A DNA stretch of 64,000 nt from Cryptomeria japonica (lineage: Eukaryota > Streptophyta > Pinopsida > Cupressales > Cupressaceae): the NCBI RefSeq assembly GCF_030272615.1, contig NC_081407.1, positions 270,043,870-270,107,869 on the forward strand, in the 5' to 3' direction. Within the stretch, counting starts at the first letter, position 1. Each line of letters opens with the position of its first letter. The notes under the pieces are model-generated. The model ran no database searches. It saw only the letters and a program-made list of their open reading frames with translations, and was not told where the DNA came from. The position numbers and the translations under genes were made by a program. Of the stretch, positions 45,215-55,884 are shown in pieces.

Positions 45215-45992
45215 TGTATATGGTGAAAATGGATAACAATAATAACGATATTGAAAGGCTAACTGAATTCAACCACAAAACCCTAGCCTAACAACAACAA
45301 GATCCACCATAACATATGAAGATTACCTAAGACAATGCAAATCAAATGAAATCACAAAGATTATACCATCACATGTCCAATAGGGTTTGGATCTCCATTC
45401 TTCCTATCTCCATTGATCTTGCTTGATATATTTGCTCTCAGATTTTATGTGCACAAGAGCTCAACAAAGAACGGAATGTGGTTGCAAGTAGGATCGCATA
45501 TGAAAAAAATAGTGTAGTTAAGTGCATAAATCGATTAGCTAGGGTTTGATAATGATGGAAGCATCTTCTTATATAGAAGACACTATATGAAATGGAGGGA
45601 TAAGATTGAGAGGTGTAAAAGGAGGTCGGCTATGATTAGAGGGTAGGTAAAAGAAATAATAAAATAATGAAAGGAGTAGGTAGTGTATGAATTAAGAGAT
45701 GAATGACATGTGTCATAAGTAGAAAAGGTTAATGAATTAATTAAATAAATAAAGATTTATTTAATTAATAGAAGAAGTGAGATAATTAAATAAATAAGAT
45801 ATTTATTTAATTTAGAAAAAGGAAAATTTAAATAAATAAATGTATTTATTTAAATGAGAAATAAGGTTAGAAGAGGATAAATGAATTAATTAAATAAATA
45901 AAGATTTATTTAAATAATAGAAGAATTAGGCTTAGATAATTAAATAAATAAAATATTTGTTTAATTAGACTGGACCATTTTGGGTGTCTACA
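45215..45992 (-). repeat. element J 5' LTR
   Basis: 778 bp, TGTATATGGT...GTGTCTACA. Minus-strand TATATAAGAAG box at about 45567-45578. AT-rich units such as AAATAAATAAAGATTTATTT fill 45735-45965. Confidence 0.85.
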
Positions 45993-46132
45993 AGGATCCC
46001 CTACCCAATTTGAATTTGTGTGTCCCACCAATTCAATATTCACACTCGTTGCATACTAAATTTCATAATTATGAGTACCCTAAATGTAGTGGAGGATTCA
46101 CTTAGCTTCTTTCTAATTGTTGTCACCAAGAT
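45993..46132 (-). pseudogene. Copia-D RNase H piece 4 (N-terminus)
   Basis: The minus strand reads KEAK, TGA, ILHYI, TAG, GTHNYEI, TAG, YATSVNIELVGHTNSNWVGD, matching the start of Copia RNase H (KRILRYIQGT...DSDWAGD). The three stops are at positions where Arg/Gln/aromatic codons are usual. Confidence 0.83.
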
Positions 46133-49100
46133 TGCACCCAAGTCGAGTGTAAAACTCAACTATCCTATGAAACATGGGATTATCCTCAAGTTGTGGGTAG
46201 ATTATGGCAAGGATGAACCTCTAGAGAGGGTTGGTTCCCTTGGTGGACCTCCCAAAACTATTGGTTTGATGGGGAAAGGGGGAGAAAGATAACTTGAATG
46301 AAAAAAAACCTATGAATCCTAGGAGGTGATGCACCAAAATATATGACTATACTTGCTGTATTGACTCACAATTTCTCTTGAAAACTTTATCCACAACTCA
46401 ATTTTATGCAAAGTCATACAATAGTGTTTCATAACAAGATTATTTTCATTCTCTTTGGAAGTAAAACTGAATGTTTTCACATCTAAAGCTACTAAAAATG
46501 TCAATACAAATTATGACTTGTATGAGTTTTGTTTATTCAAGCATATAATATTTTCCAAATGAGACATAATTTAAGGATTTGAGATTAAATCATAGAAATT
46601 GCATCAAATCAGTTTAGAAAACATTCAACACCCGAATTTGAGAAGGAAATACATGTTGCTTTTATTGAAATAATAGGAGTTTCTTACATGTATAGATTTG
46701 AAAATTACTTCTAGATACTAAAATTAAACTCTAAAACTACATTACAATGATAGATTCTTCTATTGTGTGCAAGAAGAAAAGAGAAAGAACTGAGAAAAGA
46801 GATTACAATGAATGTCTTTATAGAAAATGAATCCATTTTTCTCATTGGAAGATGGATCTAATGTAAACTCCACCTCTAATCTGTGTGAAGTCCTTGAACT
46901 CTACCTCGACTAATGCTGACTTGGCTTTTTTTCATATCAATTTTCTTGATGAAATTTCCTTTGGTCATTAAACATTGAAAATGATGCAAAAAGGGTCTTA
47001 AAACTGCCCCAAACTGACTCTTAGTGAGTCCACAACTTTCCTCAATTGATGTCACACATAAGTGGGGTCTCCAAATGGACTCAAACTACTGCATTTGCCT
47101 CCAAAATTCCTCATTTGAAGCCTAAAAGTGATGTTGAATGATGATTTGCATTGATTCCTTAACCCTCTTAGGAGTCTTGCATGAATCTAGGGGTTTGTTT
47201 GAAATTGAAGTTTGACAAGCCTTCAATTCTACATAGGAAATCCTTAAAGAAATCAAAGTGTCATTTGTCACAAATTTCAACACTTTGGCATATATTACTT
47301 TCTCCTTATCATTAATGACTTCATCTTTGACACACAACTGCCTGGTCATGATTGCACTTTCTTGTTAAGGTTTTGTAAGTTTGATTTTGTAGATCATTTT
47401 TCACATTCCTTTGTCATCTTCATTCCATTGCAGACCTTGTCCCTTGATGTTAACACTCACTCTAAACATGTTTGTCGTATGGATTTTGTCTCTTTTGTTT
47501 CTCATTTATTTTGAGGGTACTATCCTTTGTATTTTAATTCCCAGTGAGACTCTTTACCATTTGGATGCCTTCCTCTATTCAGGATGATCATATAATGATT
47601 TGACTATGGTAGTCCTTTGTTTCCCGATCCTTCAATGTTGATTAAACTTCTGCACATTGTCTCTATATCCCTACAATCTTTTGTCATGGTAGTATTGTAT
47701 TGTCTTTTATAGTTTTTGTGGCTTCTTTTCACTATTTTAAAGACTTCCTACATACTCCTGAAAATTTCTTGGTTTTTCTAATTGAAGGTTATGGACTATC
47801 ATAATAATTCATACCCTTATTAGGAGTGAATTCTTCATTTACCTTTTGAGATCTCCATTAGCTTGTTGTCTTTAATGTGACATTGACAATGGGCTTGATG
47901 ATAGTCTTGATGGATTGCTCATAATCTATTATTGTCTCTGTCAAAATTACATCCTTGTCCTCACTACCCTCTTGATGAATTGGTCTTTCCTTTCATCACA
48001 TATTTTAAATGTTGTTCATGGCTGCATTATTTGTCTTGTCATAGTATTTTACATGTGGAGGTTGTTACAAAGTATTCATGATGTGAATGGTGAATGGTTT
48101 TAAACCTCTTACTTATTTCATTTGGTCTAATATATCATTAAAATCCTCTATTTGTAAAATCCCTAATGACCCCTCCTTATGATGTACAGATTGAGATGCT
48201 AACAAGACTATCCTTTCTCTGATTTGCAACTGCAAATAATCATTTGCATTTATGAATTCCCTATCTTACTTTCATTTGGGAATCATTACTAAGGTTTGCA
48301 ACTAATAATGGGTATTGATTTGTAGCATTTTAGATCTGTGGTAGTGACCATTGATAGCCTTATGGTGGTTCTTCATTGATTTGTCCTTAGTCTATTCTTG
48401 GGTAGGGTTTGGAGAAACCTCTCATGACAAAATTATGACTAAGATTTGATAACCCCCTTCATCATGACCTCTTTCTCTATGAGTCTATCTTGAATTGCAA
48501 GATATTATGTGTTTTTTCTATGACATGTATTTCTATGGTAGACTATCACTTGTTATCTTGTGCTCCATCCTTCACTATTACCTTGTGTCTCTTTACAAAA
48601 TGGATGTATCTTTCATATTGACCTCTACAGATGTTGCTATTGTCTTGAAACTCCAATAGCTAAAACTTATTTTGATTCAAATTTTCTTTGGTATGGTTAG
48701 TTAGGTGATACATCAATGCATTAATGTCTCCTGACTACACTTGTTTCTTTAGGCTGCTCAATCTTTGTTTTAGATTTGCATCTTTTCTTTCACCATGATG
48801 TCACTCTATCTTTTTCTTGTAGCCTTGAACCTTAGGTCTATTCACTAGGGTTTGACATTCTCTCTTCATTCATGTTAGAGGCTGTCATAAAAAATTTGCT
48901 TTGACAATGATTTTTTGTTTTGTAAGATAGCTTGTCTTCCTTAGGACTATATTTGCTTTAGGTCTCTTGTCATGAAAAATGTCACAAATATTTCTTCAAA
49001 CTACATACATGCTTTACTATCTTAACCTTTTCCACTTTTCCTCTTTTGACTGCATTTTCCATCTTCCTTTTGATTTCTTCTTAAATAATTAACCCTAAAG

Positions 49101-49257
49101 GGTTTTAAGAGGAAAAACTTACAAAGACATATTAGCAACAAAACCTTATTCCTTTTCTAACATGACTTTCATAAAAGGATTGGAGGTTTTGTTATTACTT
49201 GTGACTTTGTTTTAGGACTAGAAATTAAAACCCTCTGAATACACGGCTCTTCATACA
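46133..49257. other. unassigned 3.1-kb segment inside Copia-D
   Basis: Lies between RNase H and RT pieces of Copia-D. It starts TGCACCC and ends CATACA. The flanks share AAGAT, but not at a position giving a clean 5-bp duplication. No recognisable protein on either strand; short open frames (for example 47122-47349 minus) have no known motif. It may be a decayed LTR or other insertion. Confidence 0.4.
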
Positions 49258-50126
49258 AGATAATGGGAGAATCATGAGACTGCCAACAAGTTGTTGGTAT
49301 AAAGTGTCATGAACCAAGGGTGAAGAACACTTAGCCTCAAGTTTGACCCCTAAAAGAAATGGAGTCAATGCAAACTTATAATCAACCATGTGAAATATAG
49401 AGAGTATATCAAGTGCATACTTGGGTTTTCTGAGGAAGATACTTGATGATGATTAAATTATGTCAATCACTAAGATTTAATAAAAAAGACACAAGTTTGA
49501 CATAAAAAATCTATTATGTAGAGTAGTTTTTATTGCCTTAATGGTGGATGGCTCCTTGTGATTAACAAGTCATCGACATAGAGAGACAAAAATGTGAGAG
49601 TTTCATCTTTCTATATAATGTATATGTTTAGATTAGAATGACATCTAGTGAACGCAACTGTCAAAACAAAGGAGTCAACATTGACATGCCAAGCTCAAGG
49701 AGCCTATTTGAGGCTATAGAGAGACTTTTGAAGTCAACACACAAGTGAAGGATCTTGAATGAACCATATAGCTGCTCCATATAGATTCCTCCTGAAGGTC
49801 ATCATGAAGAAAGACAATCTTCACATCTATCAATGAAATTTCCAATGATGGTCTACAACTACAACAAGGACAAGTTAGATAGAATTCATCTTAGAAATTG
49901 GTGAAAAATTCTTAGGGTAGTCAATCCTATAAACTTGGGAGAATCCTTTTGCTACCAATCGAACTTGATGCTTATAAACCAACCCATTTATTAAAAATTT
50001 TGTTTGATAGATCAACTTGAATTGAATAAGTTTCCTTCATTTATGAAGGAAATAAATCTCACGTTTGATTCCTTTCTAAGGAATTGAACTCTTCCTGCAT
50101 TACAACATCCCACTTGAGAATACTTG
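49258..50126 (-). pseudogene. Copia-D reverse transcriptase remnant
   Basis: Several frames together give Copia RT: EEFNSLERN near 50090, KWVYQTKF/VYKHQVRLVAKGFSQ and DYPKNFSPISK, then the catalytic LYVDDLLIT near 49555-49585, PKYALDILSIFHMVDYKFALTP and LYQQLVGSL near 49280. Many stops and frameshifts. The piece is more decayed than C or F, consistent with D being the oldest layer. Confidence 0.82.
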
Positions 50127-52481
50127 TGTTAGATACAATGTACCACTGAGAGGGAGGTGAATTGGTGGTTTTCAATATTTTCCATTTAACTAGCCTATGT
50201 GAGTATACTGGTTAACAAATCTAACTGAATGCATACTTATCGGTTAGATGGGAGACTAACACAAATGCACTCACACATAAAAGGGGCATCACATAACACC
50301 AACATATACAAGGAAAACCCAAGATGGGAAAAAACTCAGTGAGAAATGTTGCTGGAGTCTACTGCTCCAATCCAACCTCACAATGAATCTCTTATTACAA
50401 TGTTTAGGGCACCAACCCAAGGAGCACCAATCTCTACACCGAGCTCCAGCTCAATGAAAACAAAATCATGTTTTTATACCAAACTTATCTTCTTGTTACA
50501 AAATACTTTGTAACTCTCAAGTCTGTCTCTCCACCGGTTCCCCTCTTTACAAATCTTTGTTGGTTCTCTATTCACCTTTTCTCTGCAGCAACCATGTCTC
50601 CTGCTGCAACTCACTCTCTTTTGTAACCTTGCTAGTTTATCTTCTTCTCCCTCTCTACCAGTTCCACACTCTATAGGTTCTACACTCTATCGGTTCTCTC
50701 TTATCTCTGCTATACTGCTGCTCTCCACTGGTACTACACTATGTCAGTTCTATGCTTGCCTTCTCTACAGTCTTCTACAATTTTCCTATGCCGGTATGGT
50801 CACTGCTGGTTTTTTCACTATTGCCAGTTGAGTACTTCAACCCTGTTCTTCCTCACACTCAGTCTCTTCTTCTTCTTCTTTTTAATGAGCACTTGACTGA
50901 TTTATCCTTGCATGCAACAATACTCCCTCTTCTAGCGAAAACAATCTATGATTTTGGCTTGCATATTTATATCCTGGTTTTCTTGCCAAAAGCCAATTCA
51001 AAATTTAGGCAGTTAGGGTTTCCTTATCAACCTCTAGACAAACCAAATCCAATCATATCTCATCCAGTCTGATCACCTAGATTGATAAACTGTGACTCAT
51101 CGATCAACCCCACCATTGTTGTGCCTTCTACAACACGCCTCCTATTTTTGGCAATCTGCTTTTAACCTATCAGTTGATTTCTTGGTCGATCACCAATATT
51201 GGTTTTGTGGTTTCCTTCACCTGCCTTGATCTCCTCAATCAGTCTATGCTGGTACTCAGCTATCCATATCACCTTGAGCCACAAACCCCTGCTGCACATC
51301 CTGTGAATCTCGTAGTTGACATAAATGTCGACCTGTCACCATCTACCTCACTGCCTGACACTTCACCGACTCAACACTCTGACTTGTGCATGCATGCCAC
51401 TTCACCTCCACATGGCAATTATGTTGGCACCCACCTTTTCTTGAACACATGTGTCAATGTGAATTGGATCACCGACCAACTCCATTACTGGGTTCATCTA
51501 CTGGCTTACTAACCCTATCAGTTAAACCCTTAACCAACCTGTCATCAACCTTGTACCTCTGCTTCTCTTTTGGTGGAACACTCAACTGGTCAGCACTCTT
51601 GCTAACCTACCTTACACATATCTTCATCAGATGGGAATCTTCTTCTAAACAAGCCGGACTATGTCTCAACCGGTGTGTCAAAGTGACAAACCCATCACAC
51701 TTCATTTGTTCTGACAACTCAACATGCCTTCTTAGTCAGTTTCAGTGCATATCCATGATTTCATGCACTTGAGGCATCCCTTTGATTCACTGGTAGATCT
51801 GGTGTGAGCCTTCAAACACCTACCTTTACCTTTTCTTCCTTATCTCATAGAACTATGATTCACATTATGCATAATAGGAGATAGGCTTCACTTACTAGTG
51901 GTATTGAATCCATGTCATCTACATCCTGCAATGCACTCATGTGACTTCCCTATTTGTACAACATATCTTCAAATAGGCACATGTGATCTGGTGTGGGCAC
52001 ATTCATTGTCAGTCAACTCTTCACATGGTGACTGCATCTTTATCCGGTGGGAGTCATGTTGTTCTGCATCCACACAACATATCAGTGACCTGTACATCCT
52101 TCTCCCCCTGTGTTGATGTGGTTTAGGTAGAATTCTGCCTCTTCATCACAAACAACAACTCAAGCACCTTGCTCATTCTATTTGTACACTGCTCATAAGC
52201 TTTCCAATTGGCAACTACTCATTGTCAACACAACTCTTACCAGTTGACATCCTTTCCTTTCCGGTGATAGACTGTATCGATAACTTGTTCATTTCATCCA
52301 CACAAGTCAAGCACTAACTTGTGTACCAGTGACTCAAATGTGACTCCAATGGTCATTCCTTTGAATGACATTATAATTCTTTACTGGTGACCTGCAACAC
52401 TAGTTGACATCAATGACTGCACATCAACTGTATTTTGATACTAGTTGTCCTTCTATGGCGGTTGACATCAATGACAACACA
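50127..52481 (-). repeat. element K 3' LTR
   Basis: 2355 bp, homologous to 55885-58287. Its inner end lacks the last ATGCCAACA found in the right copy, a small deletion at the polypurine junction. Confidence 0.9.
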
Positions 52482-53928
52482 ATCTCCCCCTTTGGCATTG
52501 ATGTCAACACATGTAGTATCTAGCATACTACGTATTCTTTCTACTCCTTTGTGTGATCCAATTCTCCCTTTGTAGAATCCATGGATTCTCACACATGTAG
52601 TATATTGCATACTACAAAACATTTCCCCCCCTTTGACAACAATGTCAAAGGGCACTATTAAGATATCACTCCTCCTTGTATCTACTAGGCACTGGCATAA
52701 ATTTTTCTCCCCTTTTTCTTTACTGGATGCATCTCCTCTTTTGATACCAATTGGTACAATTTCTCAAGTTACAACTCTTGAGATGGAGGAATCAACCATC
52801 AACTGACACCAATTGTGCATGCAAATCTGATACAAATTATTAAAGCACTCAATTTGCAGAAGGATGTGTCAGTGAATACTGCTTATCTGTCAGTCAAATT
52901 GCATTACCTCCTGTTTGATCCCAAATTTCTTTATAATCAAGTGTGATTGTACAATGAATACAACCAACCAAATGACAAGTAGATACCCTTAACCATGAAA
53001 TTCTCCTGGGTATTCCTACAACAATTTCCATCATCTATAGTTTGGGTAACCAATATCATCACAAGTACAAGCATGCTGACTCCACTTCATAATCACTTGA
53101 ACTCCCCCTAAGTTATGTATCTCAGGTCCACATTCCTAGCCAGGTCCAAAATTGGGGTTCTAATCAACTCCATATACCAGTTGAGTTGTGCATATGTGAT
53201 CATATGATGATCTTTCAGCTCCATCATATCCACCACAACCTATGACATGATTCTGGATGTGCACAATGCTATGCAATGTCATCATCATGCCAAGAGTTAA
53301 ACTGGTTAGCCCAAAAACATGCATGCCTACATGATCAACAATTGGGCCATCATATGTCTTTCAGGTGTTCATCAACACCACCTAAGACATAACTTCCCCA
53401 TTCCATGTTATCAAGGTTAATGCAATGAGCTCCAACCTTATTGTCTTACATAACCTACAAGTACCTATTTATCATTCATGTCGGCAACATCCTGCACATA
53501 CTGGTTTCCTATACCGGTCCATCATCACTACCGGGGCACCTTCCTGTAACTCCTGACATTTTGTGTCATTGTGCATATGATTTCAATTGATAATCTCTAC
53601 TCATTGACACATGCAATAGTGATCCAATATTGATCTATAGGTGTGTAGCCAAGGCAAACACTACACACACTTATCTTCTGATTTCCATCCTTCATACCGA
53701 TAGCATCTTGTTCTTCCAAGTTTTCTTCATTATTGAGGGGGTGAATGATCTAGTCAATATGTTAGTCCCCCTGAGGTCTTGCATCTCCTTTAGGCCTTAG
53801 GAGATATTGCTTGTGCATTGAATGCACAGTGTTGGTCCATGGTTGCATCCTCTTGCTTCTTCCTCCACACCTATTTGGTCTCATTATTCTTCCCATTTTT
53901 CAGTCATGGGAGTAGGTCTTACCTTCTT
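52482..53928 (-). other. element K 3' region: polypurine tracts, hairpin, no coding signal
   Basis: Purine tracts on the minus strand at 52482-52496, about 52624-52632, about 52708 and about 53767. A perfect 10-bp inverted repeat CCCTTTGACA/TGTCAAAGGG with a 4-nt loop is at 52629-52652. No recognisable protein in the rest. Confidence 0.7.
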
Positions 53929-54803
53929 CTACAGATGAGTCCTTTCATTTCCGGACTCTACAACATGACTAGAAGTAGTGCTACAGTAGCACACAACATC
54001 CATCCCAACCTCATGATTGAGGAACCTTTTATCATATTGGTTTGACCATCTTCTTCTGGTCATGTTGTTGTGATTGGTAACTGGAACCAATGGGCCTTTT
54101 GATCCCACAAAGACATTTCTCCTTAATTTGGTTCCATGCAGGTCTCTAACTTCCATATGCTTTGTATCCACTTCTATTTTGAGCATAGTTGCTATACCGA
54201 CTTCCATATGATTGCAAGTTCTTCTTCCTGCATTCAAACTCTCTATAACCTGATCTATTGTAGTTATAACAAACACTCTTTTCATAACTGGGAGAGGGAA
54301 TATGCATGTATCTACTCCTTGATATATTTTTCTCATATGCATGATTTCTATGAGATCCTAGATTGTTCCTTCTAGATCACTTTTTATATTATCTTTCCCT
54401 ATGGCCATAGCCATTACATACAAAGAAATAACCAGTAAAGGATGACATATGACTTACAAATTTATTCTGTCATGCACGGGGAGATCTTACCGGTTTAGCA
54501 TTTCCATTTTTTGCTTCTTCGAGGATGGATCCTAGGTTCTCCATTATGTTCAACTCTTTTGTTTGATCTCTTCTTCTCCCATACATGCTTTCTCTTATGG
54601 GCGGTAGCATTCCTTTTTACTCTATAGGTAGGAGGTCTTCTTTGTTGTCTTCTGATGTTCCTACTTCTGGTGAAGCTGTCTTCTCCCATCTTCCCTTTTC
54701 CTTTGGGATCTATAGTGTTCATTCTTCTTGCAACACTGGTCTTCAATCTTGTTTGCAAGTCTTCACCGGTTGTGGTTAGATCAACCTTCTTCCAAGGAGT
54801 ATT
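53929..54803 (-). pseudogene. element K gag C-terminal region (basic, zinc-knuckle remnant)
   Basis: 54495-54758 encodes an Arg/Lys-rich segment (TRSRNIRRQQRRPPTYRVKR). Near 54380-54418 the minus strand gives CNGYGHRER, the core of a CCHC knuckle. Further down the frames are broken and I cannot assign the 137-codon open stretch 53929-54342. Confidence 0.6.
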
Positions 54804-55839
54804 TCAAACAGTGAAGGTCTGCCTCATGTTCTCTCCATTTGAGGAGACAAACAAAATGCCATTGTGGGGGACATTCTTGCTAGTGGAGCATTCACTGACA
54901 CCACTTCCTAATCCTTTAGTGTCCTTGGCATGCTTTTTCTTTTTTAACATTTTGTCCAAGGCATCACTACTGCCATCAAACCAAATTCTTACCTTGAGCT
55001 CATCTTGACACTTCTCAAGGTCATTTCGAAGAACCTCCATTTCTCCAAGCAGCTATTGATATTCTTTATCCTTTACTTCTAGCTCAGAGGCTAGATCACT
55101 GCACCAACACTCCTTGGTGTCTCCTTCTTGAGTCCTTAACTCTGAGATGCATTTCTCAGATTATTCAAGGCATTTCATCAACTAGTTCTACTCCACTATA
55201 GAAGTATTCTTGAATAGATTGTATTCCTTTCTTACTCTACTGAGTTCTTCAAGTGTATTCACAAGCCCACTTTCAAGATCAACTTCTGCTTCATCTTCTT
55301 CTTCTCCTTCACTATCACCGCCAAACACATCTTGTCGATAGGTGTGATTTGCATGATCATTCTCAGATGTGTGCCTCTCATCTTCTGATTCTTGAGCCAT
55401 GAAGAGGCGGGTTCCTTCATCATCATTGCTGCAGATGCTAGCAGATATGCCTTCGTCATTTGCAGATTCATTAGATGCAATTATCATCTAATCATCACAA
55501 GTTAGTTTTGCAATAGTAGGCTCATTTCCATAGAGCTTCTTCAATCTATCCCATAAAATTTTTACATATCTGCATCTATCCACCTGAGAGGAGACATCAT
55601 CTGTCAACCCACTAAGTATAGCTTTCATTGCACTGGTTTCTTCTTCTTGTATCTGAATCGATGGGAGGACTGACTTTACTAGGGCAGCTATTTACAACAG
55701 ACATCCATACATCATGCCCTAGAGAAGATAAGTGAACTTCCATTCTACAACTCCAAATGGAATAGTTAGACCCATTAAGCATCGAAGAAGGGATTGACAC
55801 TAAACAAACCATTGTGTCCTTCGGCCAGAATCTACCCAA
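54804..55839 (-). pseudogene. element K gag N-terminal and coiled-coil region
   Basis: 55612-55839 encodes LNGSNYSIWSCRMEVHLSSL, the gag N-terminal domain seen in A and F. After a frameshift, one frame runs through LWDRLKKLYGNEPTIAKL, an acidic segment (GGDSEGEEEDEAEVDLE), a helical heptad region with four TAG/ochre stops, and SSDALDKMLKKKKHAKDTKG-LG. That last motif corresponds to the LDEKM...GLGY motif of element B ORF1, linking the two gag types. Confidence 0.8.
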
Positions 55840-55870
55840 GCTAGAGAAAGCTCATCTGATTGGGAACCTA

Positions 55871-55882
55871 GGCTCTGATACC
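55871..55882 (-). other. primer-binding site of element K
   Basis: The minus strand reads TGGTATCAGAGC, the exact tRNA-Met site, two bases from the 5' LTR. Confidence 0.92.
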
Positions 55883-55884
55883 AA

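Larger units (their letters stand above)
44778..45992 (-). mobile_element. Element J: deletion derivative of a gypsy-like element
   Basis: 1215 bp with perfect duplication AGGAT (44773-44777 and 45993-45997). It consists of a complete LTR (45215-45992), a primer site (45194-45214), about 160 bp of interior, and only the U5-side 260 bp of the second LTR (44778 to about 45036). The outer ends are intact, so the loss probably occurred after insertion. Confidence 0.85.

Noticed and set aside
45993-46300. Plus-strand open frame 46020-46292 as a gene
   Set aside because: The minus strand of the same stretch encodes Copia-D RNase H up to 46132; the plus frame is incidental.
46133-49257. Definite LTR element with TSD AAGAT
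   Set aside because: AAGAT at the right side would leave the element ending in AC rather than CA, and with CA the duplication is only 4 bp; no polypurine or primer site is visible.
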